A stretch of 64,000 bases of DNA from Astropecten irregularis (Eukaryota > Echinodermata > Asteroidea > Paxillosida > Astropectinidae): positions 15,686,001 through 15,750,000 of the forward strand of contig OZ020248.1 of the NCBI GenBank assembly GCA_963971285.1, written 5' to 3'. The notes under the pieces are model-generated. The model made no database searches, was not told the DNA's origin, and saw only the letters and a list, made by a program, of their open reading frames with translations. Below are positions 54,001 to 63,522 of this stretch, one piece after another (the stretch's first letter is position 1; each line of letters opens with the position of its first letter). The position numbers and the translations under genes were made by a program.

Positions 54001-56596
54001 CATCAGCAGACTTGTACCATTCTATTATGGGTCATCCCACCAGGTTGGGGCAGGATTTGTACGGTGTCCATGTAGCATCAGCAGACTTGTACCATTCTAT
54101 TATGGATCATTCCACCAGGTTAGGGCAGGATTTGTATGATGTCCATGTAGCATCAGCAGACTTGTACCATTCTATTATGGATCATTCCACCAGGTTGGGG
54201 CAGGATTTGTACGGTGTCCATGTAGCATCAGCAGACTTGTACCATTCTATTATGGATCATTCCACCAGGTTAGGGCAGGATTTGTATGATGTCCATGTAG
54301 CATCAGCAGACTTGTACCATTCTATTATGGATCATTCCACCAGGTTAGGGCAGGATTTGTACGGTGTCCATGTAGCATCAGCAGACTTGTACCATTCTAT
54401 TATGGGTCATCCCACCAGGTTGGGGCAGGATTTGTATGATGTCCATGTAGCATCAGCAGACTTGTACCATTCTATTATGGGTCATCCCACCAGGTTGGGG
54501 CAGGATTTGTATGATGTCCATGTAGCATCAGCAGACTTGTACCATTCTATTATGGGTCATTCCATCAGGTTGGGGCAGGATTTGTATGATGTCCATGTAG
54601 CATCAGCAGACTTGTACCATTCTATTATGGGTCATCCCACCAGGTTGGGGCAGGATTTGTATGATGTCCATGTAGCATCAGCAGACTTGTACCATTCTAT
54701 TATGGGTCATCCCACCAGGTTGGGGCAGGATTTGTATGATGTCCATGTAGCATCAGCAGACTTGTACCATTCTATTATGGGTCATCCCACCAGGTTGGGG
54801 CAGGATTTGTATGATGTCCATGTAGCATCAGCAGACTTGTACCATTCTATTATGGGTCATCCCACCAGGTTGGGGCAGGATTGGTATGGTGTCCATGTAG
54901 CATCAGCAGACTTGTTCCTTTCTATTATGGGTCATTCCACCAGGTTGGGGTAGGATTGGTATGGTGTCCATGTAGCATCAGCAGACTTGTACCATTCTAT
55001 TATGGGTCATTCCACCAGGTTGGGGTAGGATTTGTATGGTGTCCATGTAGCATCAGCAGACTTGTATCATTCTATCATGGGTCATTCCACCAGGTTGGGG
55101 TAGGATTTGTATGGTGTCCATGTAGCATCAGCAGACTTGTACCATTCTATTATGGGTCATCCCACCAGGTTGGGGTAGGATTTGTATGATGTCCATGTAG
55201 CATCAGCAGACTTGTACCATTCTATTATGGGTCATTCCACCAGGTTGGGGTAGGATTTGTATGGTGTCCATGTAGCATCAGCAGACTTGTACCATTCTAT
55301 TATGGGTCATTCCACCAGATTGGGGTAGGATTTGTACGGTGTCCATGTAGCATCAGCAGACTTGTACCATTCTATTATGGGTCATTCCACCAGGTTGGGG
55401 TAGGATTTGTATGGTGTCCATGTAGCATCAGCAGACTTGTACCATTCTATTATGGGTCATTCCACCAGGTTGGGGTAGGATTTGTATGGTGTCCATGTAG
55501 CATCAGCAGACTTGTATCATTCTATCATGGGTCATTCCACCAGGTTGGGGCAGGATTTGTATGGTGTCCACGTAGCATCGGCAGACTTGTACCATTCTAT
55601 TATGGGTCATTCCACCAGGTTGGGGCAGGATTTGTATGGTGTCCATGTAGCATCAGCAGACTTGTACCATTCTATTATGGGTCATTCCACCAGGTTGGGG
55701 CAGGATTTGTATGGTGTCCATGTAGCATCAGCAGACTTGTATCATTCTATTATGGGTCATTCCACCAGGTTGGGGCAGGATTTGTATGGTGTCCATGTAG
55801 CATCAGCAGACTTGTATCATTCTATTATGGGTCATTCCACCAGGTTGGGGCAGGATTTGTATGGTGTCCATGTAGCATCAGCAGACTTGTACCATTCTAT
55901 TATGGGTCATTCCACCAGGTTGGGGTAGGATTTGTACAGTGTCCATGTAGCATCAGCAGACTTGTACCATTCTATTATGGGTCATTCCACCAGGTTGGGG
56001 CAGGATTTGTAGGGTGTCCATGTAGCATCAGCAGACTTGTACCATTCTATTATGGGTCATTCCACCAGGTTGGGGCAGGATTTGTACGGCGTTCATGTAG
56101 CATCAGAGGACTTGTATCATTCTGCAATACAAATAAAGATTTTCCCTTTTCTGCTGCATTTCAACACTGTTTACTCAATTCATTTGAGGTGCTCACAAAG
56201 AATTATAAATGGGATGGATACCGATTTAAACCTACAACATCTTTACATGTGCATGGCAGACCACCAAGCTTGCTGGTGTCAGTTAGATAATGTGAATCCA
56301 ATATTTTGGAGGTGCTTCAAGAACCCAGGACTTGGCAGAATGGTTAATTTCTTTTCTTTTCTTTGTGGATTTTGGTTTTATAGGAAGCAGAAGAATTCCT
56401 GTCCAGTCTTGTCATCAAGAAGACCATCTACGCCAAGGTAGACCGCCTGGCGGGCATCGTCAACTTCTCTCCAGCCAAGGATCCCAACGAGATCCTGAAC
56501 AACTGGTCCAGCAACCTGAACGAGCTGATGCAGTTGGTGAACAAGACGACACACCTCATCAACAAGGAGGAGATGCTACACCAGTTCACCCATTAG
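45060..56596 (+). CDS. PSMD12: 26S proteasome non-ATPase regulatory subunit 12 (PSMD12 / Rpn5)
   Basis: Rpn5 is a PCI-domain subunit of the proteasome lid, needed to assemble the 19S particle that unfolds ubiquitinated proteins in cytosol and nucleus. Exons: 45060-45161, 47032-47091, 47811-47939, 48224-48331, 49931-50035, 50377-50532, 51161-51295, 51920-52032, 52229-52403, 52974-53051, 56384-56596. All are GT-AG and in phase; the product is 457 residues, against 456 in human. Near-identical stretches to vertebrates include [75 protein letters not shown] and [14 protein letters not shown]. The C-terminal winged-helix/PCI part ends [20 protein letters not shown]. Introns 4, 6 and 10 carry minisatellites; a transposon sits 71 bp before the ATG. 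The ATG context AAAATGG is good. Confidence 0.97.
45162..45839. other. First part of PSMD12 intron 1, nothing recognised
   Basis: Unique-looking AT-rich sequence between exon 1 and the family E element; no frame of note. Confidence 0.45.
45845..46524. mobile_element. 680-bp MITE with CACAGCG ends and exact 5-bp duplication (family E), copy 2
   Basis: TGATG at 45840-45844 and 46525-46529 flanks the element. The left end is CACAGCGAAAAATCCCTTAC, the right end GGGGAATTTTTCGCTGTG. It is collinear with 14769-15476 and better preserved at its ends. No transposase is encoded. The 5-bp duplication and heptamer CACAGCG recall Transib/RAG-type ends; this link is inference. Confidence 0.85.
46530..47031. 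other. Remainder of PSMD12 intron 1, nothing recognised
   Basis: AT-rich sequence up to the exon 2 acceptor (ATAATTTCTAG). No element ends were seen. Confidence 0.45.
47655..47740 (+). mobile_element. tRNA-like SINE head (S1 relative) in PSMD12 intron 2
   Basis: GGTAGCTCAGTTGGTATGAG (box A) and TTGTTCGAATCCCACTCCAG (box B) about 40 bases apart, followed by TCAATTTTTTTT. It is related to S1 copies but lacks their head. Confidence 0.5.
48085..48152 (+). mobile_element. Degraded tRNA-like SINE head in PSMD12 intron 3
   Basis: ATCAGTAGGTAGAACACAGG and GCAGGTTTGAATCCTGCTGC keep box A and B spacing. It is more diverged than the other copies and lies 70 bp before exon 4. Confidence 0.35.
48411..49789. 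repeat. Minisatellite, 64-bp unit, ~21 copies, PSMD12 intron 4
   Basis: The unit runs CTGAAGCCCATTCTGAAGAT, AGGCCCAATGTGACCCTCCA, CCCAGGGAAACCCACTGAAA, GTTG. Variants (CCCCGCACTC, CCTCTACACA, AAATACTG for AGTTGCTG) recur in ordered blocks, showing duplication of several units at once. Repetitive frames on the minus strand come from the repeat. Confidence 0.93.
49931..50035 (+). other. PSMD12: PSMD12 exon 5 between two repeat blocks
   Basis: This 35-codon exon ([20 protein letters not shown] ... ILQELQ) lies about 140 bp after the 64-bp array and about 50 bp before a family D fragment plus SINE copy. It keeps perfect splice sites, a useful anchor in an otherwise repetitive stretch. Confidence 0.9.
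50084..50117. mobile_element. End fragment of family D MITE
   Basis: GGGCCTTTTACAAACGGAGG followed by TTCAGGCTCCAT is one terminal repeat of the family without the rest. Confidence 0.5.
50119..50290 (+). mobile_element. tRNA-derived SINE (S1), copy 3, PSMD12 intron 5
   Basis: Head TTTGACTATTGGGGTCACCA, box A ATGGCTCAGTTGGTAGAGC, box B GGTTCAAATCCCGCTCCTG, tail TCTTGTTCACTTTTCAAT, collinear with 30440-30625 on the other strand. Confidence 0.65.
50576..51098. repeat. Minisatellite, 32-bp unit, ~16 copies, PSMD12 intron 6
   Basis: The unit is TTCTCAGCTGTGACAATATT plus CTCACCATTGCA. Early units vary (CCCCATTTCATT, CACAGCTTATGA). It begins about 45 bp after exon 6 and ends about 60 bp before exon 7. 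Each unit includes TTCTCAG, a splice-acceptor-like string. Confidence 0.88.
51514..51544 (-). ncRNA. Hammerhead-ribozyme-like core with perfect stem II
   Basis: The minus strand reads CTGAAGA, CAGCCAG, AGTACA, CTGGCTG, GAAC. The 7-bp stem differs from that at 21909 by two compensatory pairs, while the loop and CUGANGA half are conserved. The nearby plus-strand sequence GTGTGGTTCTGAAAAGAACC at 51474 also occurs near 23320. It lies in PSMD12 intron 7, antisense to the gene. Confidence 0.4.
53142..56123. repeat. Minisatellite, 75-bp unit, ~40 copies, PSMD12 intron 10
   Basis: The unit runs GGTGTCCATGTAGCATCAGC, AGACTTGTACCATTCTATTA, TGGGTCATTCCACCAGGTTG, GGGCAGGATTTGTAT. Subtypes differ at TATGG/TATGA/TACGG, GGGCAGG/GGGTAGG and CATTCC/CATCCC, grouped in blocks. 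The unit is a multiple of three, so frames with a 25-residue repeat ([20 protein letters not shown] plus YHSIM) stay open, one for 558 codons at 53277-54953. It lies wholly between exons 10 and 11, so coding use is not supported. Confidence 0.95.
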
Positions 56597-56599
56597 CAC

Positions 56600-57245
56600 A
56601 CCCTTGAAGTGATACTTGGCAAGGAGTCTTAGATTCTTCCTCAAGGGTCACGGTCAAATACCCTTCTTGTTTGAACAATTCCACTCTGAAGCTGTCATCG
56701 GTACCCCGCTGTACCCTGTCACAGTTTGACACAGCTTTTGATTACCAGCTCAACTACGCCCTGTAGGCTGGCTCCGAAGAGTTGACTTTCAATTCCACCA
56801 TCACTGGATAGACAGAGTCCAGGCTAAGGTATGACTGTCCGTGGTTTATCTAAAAATATTTATCTTGCACGACCCTTTTACTCAATGTTTGAGTTGGGAG
56901 AAGAATTTGCAAGAGTTTGTTTTTGTAATGTATTTACAAAGAGTTCTTGTAACAAATAGGACATATTGTATATGTTACAGTGTAGAGGCCAGTTCATGCT
57001 TCCTGCAAATTGTGATGCAAAAATTCAAACATGGTGTCTGAGCCTTTGTAAAACTCTCACAACCCCTGCTTGTAGGAAAACTATTACTATTTGATTTGTC
57101 AGATAACAACAGTCTATGGACCAAAGAAGGGCAGTTGCAAAACAAAGCAACTGCCTCTCCAAAAATAAAGAGTTGTTTAGTTTTTCTTTGGCTGGTGACA
57201 AGTCTCAGCTTGACTCTGGTTGACATTTCGGGTAGCTAAACTTGG
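56600..57245. other. PSMD12 3' UTR and flank
   Basis: Sequence after the PSMD12 stop with no repeats recognised. It probably is the 3' UTR up to the signal at 57164. Confidence 0.5.
57164..57169 (+). terminator. Polyadenylation signal candidate for PSMD12
   Basis: AATAAA 568 bp after the stop codon, in AAAAATAAAGAG. Confidence 0.5.
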
Positions 57246-57402
57246 GCCAGGGGTCGATTTTACGAAGCCCTGCGATCGATCGTAACTCAAGTTACAAAGG
57301 ATAACCCACCGTAGGTGACCTATCCTACGTAGGCCTTCAATGCATCAAAAGTCCTACGATTGATAGTAAGTTACGAAGAGTTTGGTGAAATTGACCCCAG
57401 GA
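57246..57402. mobile_element. Foldback MITE, GGGGTCGATTTTACGAAG ends
   Basis: The left end GGGGTCGATTTTACGAAGCC and the right end GGTGAAATTGACCCC are inverse relatives. The arms include CGATCGTAACTCAAGTTAC and CGATTGATAGTAAGTTACGA. It is a distant relative of family C. Confidence 0.5.
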
Positions 57403-57799
57403 CATGCAGCAGATGTGAGGTTAATGTTTCTCAGCGTCATCACAAGTTGTGATCGGAAATGCATATGTCTTGTGAACTAGCATCCATTGCTTTGCTTTTA
57501 TAGATTGTTTCTGGACCCGATTTTGTTTTGAAATTTTCCTTGATGAGGGGTCTCATCAAGTGTAATGTTTTGGCCAACAAAATGAAGCAAAGCTAAATTA
57601 AACGTCATCACAACAATTATTATTTCAAGTTCAAATTTATTCACATAATTGACATTGTTTGTTTTTGTTATAAATACACAATCAAAATTTACACTGGATC
57701 TTAACCATCTCGATGTTGATGCTAATAAATTTGTCCAAAGAAGTTTACATGGAAGCTGAATGGGTTTCTTTTATTTTAGCCTAAAGGCAGTAAGGGATA

Positions 57800-58131
57800 T
57801 TAAAAGGTACTGTTATACTTTGGTAGCATACCGAAACAGAAATCTTCACAGATTTACCTGTAACTTAAGGGTACAAAGATGGTGATGGTAGAAACATACC
57901 TTTAAAATATTTCGGCATGAAATGCTGTATTTATCCAGAAAAGAGTAAAACCAATTGACCAAAAAACAATTTTGATCTTTTAAAAGATCTAATAACAGTG
58001 AAAAGATTTGAAAATACTGTGGGCGCTGTATGGGACTGGAAATTTCACAGATAACTGTTACTGTATCTTTCTTGATTTTTTGCCCATGAATCTGAATTTC
58101 TTTGACGAAAACCAAAGTATGAAATTGCCTT
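57800..58131. mobile_element. TTAA MITE (family A), diverged
   Basis: It starts TTAAAAGGTACTGTTATACT and ends ACCAAAGTATGAAATTGCCT, with the family interior and an inner deletion. It lies between the 3' ends of PSMD12 and the metalloproteinase. Confidence 0.65.
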
Positions 58132-58374
58132 ATCTTATAAATCATTTATCTGTATTGTTTGACAAAGAAAGAAAGTGTCCGGACTCCAACTCGACATCTG
58201 TCTGTTGTTTGCTTCCCAAAATCAGGTGACAGTCACTAGCTGCCAAGTTCTAAACTCTGCTTAGCAATCAAACTGTGTTTTACAAATTGTCAAAAGGTAC
58301 AACGTGCTTGCAAGAAGGTTCTCCGGTTTTCCACTCTCCACAAAAATCAAACACTTTCGATCTCAAGTTGGTCT

Positions 58375-58725
58375 CTGTGATTATATATGGGTTGATGTGG
58401 CTGGCAGCCAAGGGCACCCATGAATGCCGGCAACTCGATCACATTGTAGCTGCATCCTTCACAATTCAGCACCTTAGCTGAAAGTAAGGATGTGCTTCGT
58501 GATCATATATGGGTTGATGTGACTGGCAGCCAAGGGCGCTGCTGTCAACTCGATCACATTGTAGCTGCATCCTTCACAATTCAGCACCTTAGCTGAAAGT
58601 AAGGATGTGCTTCATGATCATATATGGGTTGATGTGGCTGGCAGCCAAGGGCGCTGCTGTCAACTCGATCTCATTGTAGCCGCATCCTTCGCATTTCAGC
58701 ACCCCAGCTGCCAGTAAGGATGATT
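58375..58725. repeat. Tandem repeat, ~116-122-bp unit, 3 copies
   Basis: ATATATGGGTTGATGTGGCT, GGCAGCCAAGGGC, AACTCGATCACATTGTAGCT and AGCACCTTAGCTGAAAGTAA recur three times from about 58379, 58501 and 58617. It lies in the 3' flank of the metalloproteinase gene. Confidence 0.8.
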
Positions 58726-58956
58726 AGCCTCCGAAATTATTATCATTATTATTAGATTCAAATGGATTAGGGATAGGTTGTTCCATAGACCAGGGCAGAA
58801 GTGGAAATTGCTTTAGCTCCGTAATCCTTAGAATGTTTTGGTTTTCAATGATAGTCTTCTTACTGCCTATTGATAGCCATTGTGTGCTTCCTTGCATGGA
58901 CATAGCAGCCACGGATGTTATAAAGGTCCCTTGCTCCACGGTGGAAGGCTTTGCCC

Positions 58957-61900
58957 TCATGGTTGAGGTGGAGGACATCCAAGGAAATCCACGCTGAAGA
59001 GTCTGGACTGCCTTCCACGGGGAGACATCACCCGGTTACCGGTGTCCACCTGGAAGTATCGGTTGCCTTTCAGGAACAGCAAAGAGCCTGTTAGCAAAAG
59101 GGTAGAATCATGACTGTCACATTGCACATTATTGCATACATTGTCATCTCTTATCACAGAAAGGAATGGGAAGTTGGAAAGGATAGCATTTGCGGTCAAT
59201 AGGAGCTTGATAATAGGAATGGTTTGCATTGACACCATGTATAACTCTTTTGTGAGTGTGTAGTTTTGAGGAGAAACAGCGCACACATACGCAATTCTGA
59301 GCATGTGCGCGTTGTTTTGTGCATGCGCTGTTGACTTGAAGACCAATTCTCCAAAGTCTCCCATTGATTGGACTCAACGTTTTGGAGCAGCATACTTTGT
59401 CCATCATCAGGAGAGACTATCTAGGAGCTTAATATTGGACATTGGGTATAGAGGACCCATTGGTCTGGTTGGGTAGAACCACACACACATGCACCCACAC
59501 ACACTCTACACACCAACAAGAGTACTTGTATACATTATCAGAGACGTCTAAGCTAGCTTCTTATTGTCCATTACAGTGGTGACAGCATCTTAATTTCTGA
59601 TCTAAGACAGACGTCTTAATCTGATTGTAATTGTGCCTGTGAGCAAAATTTTTCATATCATTCTGCTGAAGTTCTTGGTTCTACAGGCTTTGATGTTGTG
59701 AGGAAATCCTTGATTCAGCTCCTATTTGACATTCTTTAAGACGAATGAGACGGCCTTCTGGACCTCGGACCTACCGTCATCGAGCATCTCGCCTCCAGTT
59801 ATGCCTGATGGGAGACCACTCCACACCTCGCTCACCGCTCGTGGATAACCCGGATCAACTCGGCCGGTGTCTTCATCAAAGAGCCACACCTCATCACCTC
59901 GCATCAGATACACCTTACTTGGTGCTGGACCGTTAGCCCTAACAGCAGCCATGGGCGGTCTCTCTACTCCCATTCTGCTGATTCTGCGCTGTCGACCAAC
60001 TCTTCGTCTGCCTCTGTAGACGTAGTACTTGTCACCTTTCAAAAGAGCAAAAAGTAGTATCCATGCCAGAGAGGTTGTTTGGAGATCCTAGCAGGATCTT
60101 TATCATATACTCCGATGAGAAGGCCTACTTTGACCATTGGTTTTTGGTATAAGGTAGATCAAGATGTATAACTTGGATGTGTGTAGCTAGTAGGCTCTGG
60201 CAATCGCCAAGAGAATGAAGTAGCTCGATTCCCAAAAGAGTCATCCACGCAGGCGAGCTCCGGCGTGACCACAGATCTCCCTTAGCTGCAGCAAGTGAAC
60301 TGTCCTTTTGTACCTCAATACATCACTAGTAGGACACCACTCAACACAATCCCAAAGACTCACGAGGCAATTTACAGGCAATCAGTTCCAGGTATACTTC
60401 AAGAAAAACTAACATTCATCTCTCAATTTTACATAAGTTTTTCTGAGATATTAAGTCACTACTGTACTGAAAAACAAATGTCTCCACTGCTACAGAAGTT
60501 GCAAAATGTTCTTGGTTACCTGCTAGTTGCCTGATTGACTGGCATGGCCTGGGGCCAATTCCATAGGTGAGCTGCTTAAACACAAAATGTGCTCCTTGAT
60601 CAAACAGGATTACCAACCAAATATTGATTTGATGTTGACTGCTAGTGACTTTTATTCAGCTATTGTTTGCTAAGCGTAACATTTACAAGGAGATTTGACT
60701 GGCATACTGATTTTATTACCAAGGATTCCGGTGCTTAAGCAAAACAAAATTGGCCCCTGGCCCTTATTATTAGATAGGTGCAAGCAATGGCTTACCCTTG
60801 AAGAGGACTACATCTCCACCTTGACGACGATAGGCGCCGTTTATTCCATCCGGTATCCCTTTCCAGTATCGTCTGGCCGGCTCACCTTCTGTGGGTGATA
60901 TCAGTCGTCTGTCATCCACGCGAATCCGCCAGACCCTGTCATCCTGAAAGTGACGGTATGAAAGAGGTAGAGAATGTCATTGAGCCAAATTCCACAAGGC
61001 TTAATAGCCTCAAACAGCTAGTAATTGAAGGGAGAATCGCAAGTCAAAATGTAATAGCCAACTTAGATTAAATAGGTCGTTTTCACTTGAAGTGTGTGAT
61101 TCATTTGCAATTTGCAGTATATTGTTGAGCTTATAAGCCCAGTAGTAACACTAACAGGCTTTGCCAACTGCCAACTCAAAATGACAGCTTTGTGAAAACA
61201 ACCCACTTCTCGCCCTGGGGGGAAAATGCGCCAAACTATTTTTTTTTTCTAGACAAAGAGCGGATCTGCATGCCGTCGGAAGTTTTCGATAATCCTCCTA
61301 TGATCAGCATAAAACAGTTTTTGCTGGCACATGGATCAAATTTTGAACTAAGGCAATAATTCGATAGGGGTTTACTGGAAAATGAAGACTGGCCAACAGC
61401 TTACCCGGAAAGCGAAGAGTTCGTCATTAACTTTCAGCAGGGCAGTAACCGGCTCATCGCACATCGACCGCAGTGCGTCAGGGAGGACCACGGGTACCTG
61501 ACTCGTCTGCCCCGACTCTCCCCGCGCTGGGATCACGTCCGGTGCCGGTCCTTCAAGCCGCGGAACCAAGGTCTCATCAGGTTTCCCTTTGAATTACGCC
61601 AGTGACATACCAAAGGAGTCAGTGGAAGAGTCGTAAGTTTACAAGAATACCTTCTCTACATTGAGAGTATGAAAGTTCGACCCACATCAACTAGGCCTAT
61701 TATAAACTTCGGACGCGAAGTTCACATTGGATGGTGAGGGGCTCCAGTCGCTGGGTGGATTTCACGGGAAGTCATTTGATCATGTTCCCCAAAACCTAAA
61801 GCTATTCTTACCACAACATTTACGAACAATCCTGGAGGAGGCTTGCTGACCATAGTCTTTGAGCTTACCATAAATAGCCTGGATTCCCCGGACGTCGTCT

Positions 61901-63522
61901 TTTGGGAGGACGTAGCCTTCTGTTGGGACGTACTTGTAGATTGGCCACATCAGACTGTTTGGGTCATTGGAGTGAGCCAAGCCCAAACTATGACCTATCT
62001 CGTGGGCGGCTACCAGTAACAAATCATAACCTGTCATTCGTTCAACATAATAGAGAAAAACAACTGGCGGATAAGTCTAGGAAGTATAATTGCCACATCA
62101 TCGCAGTATCGAGAATCTACATCCATAAAGCAGAGTCCAGTATTTCACTCGGGCCGCCTGCTTTGTAAATTGGGCCATGTGATTTTAGACACTGTATCGC
62201 CGTAGGCCCTACATCACATGTATTTTGAGTTTCCCGCGTCCATTTTCATGGTATACATTAATTTTTACCAATCACAGTATTTTTCAGATGTCAAAAATAT
62301 ATGGGTATCGCACGGCATTAATTTTTCCAAACAGTTCGTCTTCAAGGCGCTGACAACAGGGGCATCGCTTTCTCAGTGCGCCAAAAACCCTCCACGGATG
62401 ATGGCAGCTTAGTGAGCATTAATTCCTCTCTATTTTAAAGTGTGGTAGGCCTATCCCAAAACTCTTGCCTTCCTCACCTTTACGGCCGCCAACCGTGAAC
62501 AAGTCGTCATCATCGAAGTGGATGTCCCCTTCCAGGTCGCCCCAGAAGCTGTTGGGCGCGAAGGCGTGTGCCAGCTCACCATCCTTCCCGTCAAAGTCCG
62601 TCAGGCTGGGCTCGTCCGGGTGATGGTTCCTCCGCCCGAACTTGATCTTGATGTCTGCGGCTTCGCCATGCCTGGAGGCGACTCCATCTTCCACCACCTG
62701 CCGGAAGGTCAGGGGCGTGACGTCGCTCCACAGCTGGAAGGCTTTCTGGATGTTTTTTTGCACTGCTGCTGGACTCAGAGCTCGTTTTCCCGAAGGGTAA
62801 TTCAGGTATCTGCAATTATTATCGTATGGATCATACCTGTTAAAAGGTCCCTACAAAATGTCCGCATCAATATGAAAAATCTGCATACAGGCGCCGTTTG
62901 AGATTGATTATTCTTGACAACCTATAATGTTTTAGTTAACTTAAACGGTAGGCCTACACAAACATTCGGCACAGACTCTGTTACAAACATTCGTTAGCCT
63001 TCTTTAAAAAGTTCAGTGAAAGCATTCCAGCAATTATGCTTGGCAATTTCAAAATGACGAACCGTTTCTTTCCAGTTGTTGTAGAAAAATGCTGATCTTA
63101 ACTGATAGGCCTATCAGAATGTGCCATTTTAGGCCTGGTGCTCAAAACCCGAAGAGTAAATTCAGGGACGTCATTCCGTCTATTGTGCTGCAATTATGGA
63201 TTTTATTTGATCAGACTCACTGGTAGCTGAGTTCCGTCCGTCTCCATTTGAACCTCCTACCAGCGCGACTGTATTCCAGTGGCAGTTCGAAGTTCAACAC
63301 GGCCGTCATATTGTCGTCATTCCCGTCAACTACATCGGGACAACCACACCGGGGTCGCTTCATGAGCTTGCCCAGTTCTCGGTCCGGTCTTCCAGTGGCG
63401 GGTAGGTGAAAGTACCCCTGCATCCTCTCCACTGCAACCGCCAGGCGCGGGTCGTCCTCTGAGGTGATGGGATAGCCGAAATCCGTATTGGTGTTCATAT
63501 AGCCGTATTTCTTCAAGTATCT
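58957..63522 (-). CDS. Matrix metalloproteinase (M10A), 5' exon outside the window
   Basis: MMPs are secreted zinc endopeptidases that cut extracellular matrix. Exons on the minus strand: 63522-63221, 62809-62478, 62030-61812, 61586-61405, 60943-60796, 60035-59775, 59087-58957 (stop TGA). All are GT-AG and in phase, giving 524 residues without the signal peptide, whose exon must lie beyond 63522. Prodomain: [24 protein letters not shown], then cysteine switch PRCGCPDV (family usually PRCGVPD). No clear furin site (RXKR) is seen. Catalytic domain: [28 protein letters not shown], zinc site [11 protein letters not shown], Met-turn LMWP. A linker leads to a four-blade hemopexin domain from [12 protein letters not shown] to VDFLGC, whose two cysteines should pair. 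Exon 4's acceptor (TTCAAAG) is the weakest junction. An MMP19/MMP28-like relationship is possible but not shown. Confidence 0.93.
59325..59410 (-). ncRNA. Hammerhead-like core joined to half of the foldback element
   Basis: The minus strand from 59410 reads CTGATGA, a loop region with AAGTATGC, then CGTTGAGTC ending at 59371. Next to it is CTCCAAAGTCTCCCAT-type sequence (59350-59363), the arm of the foldback element at 21057. The flank GACACCATGTATAACTCTTT at 59235 is the usual companion. It lies in the MMP intron between its last two coding exons. Confidence 0.3.
60140..60225. repeat. Degraded member of the hammerhead-bearing repeat
   Basis: AAGATGTATAACTTGGATGT, then GGCTCTGGCAATCGCCAAGA. 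It follows the layout of the other copies but the core is not kept. In an MMP intron. Confidence 0.3.
60551..60757. mobile_element. Hairpin MITE (family C), MMP intron
   Basis: GGGGCCAATTCCATAGGTGA to GCTTAAGCAAAACAAAATTG plus GCCCC, with CAGGATTACCAACCAAATAT inside. It ends 39 bp from an MMP exon (60796). Confidence 0.7.

Noticed and set aside
53277-54953. 558-codon open frame as a repeat protein gene
   Set aside because: It lies wholly in a 75-bp minisatellite in PSMD12 intron 10; the open frame follows from a unit length divisible by three. No independent coding sign was seen.
48411-56123. CRISPR array
   Set aside because: Units are contiguous with no unique spacers and lie in introns of an animal gene.
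57270-57300. Regulatory palindrome CGATCGATCG-like
   Set aside because: It is part of the arm of a foldback MITE at 57246-57402.
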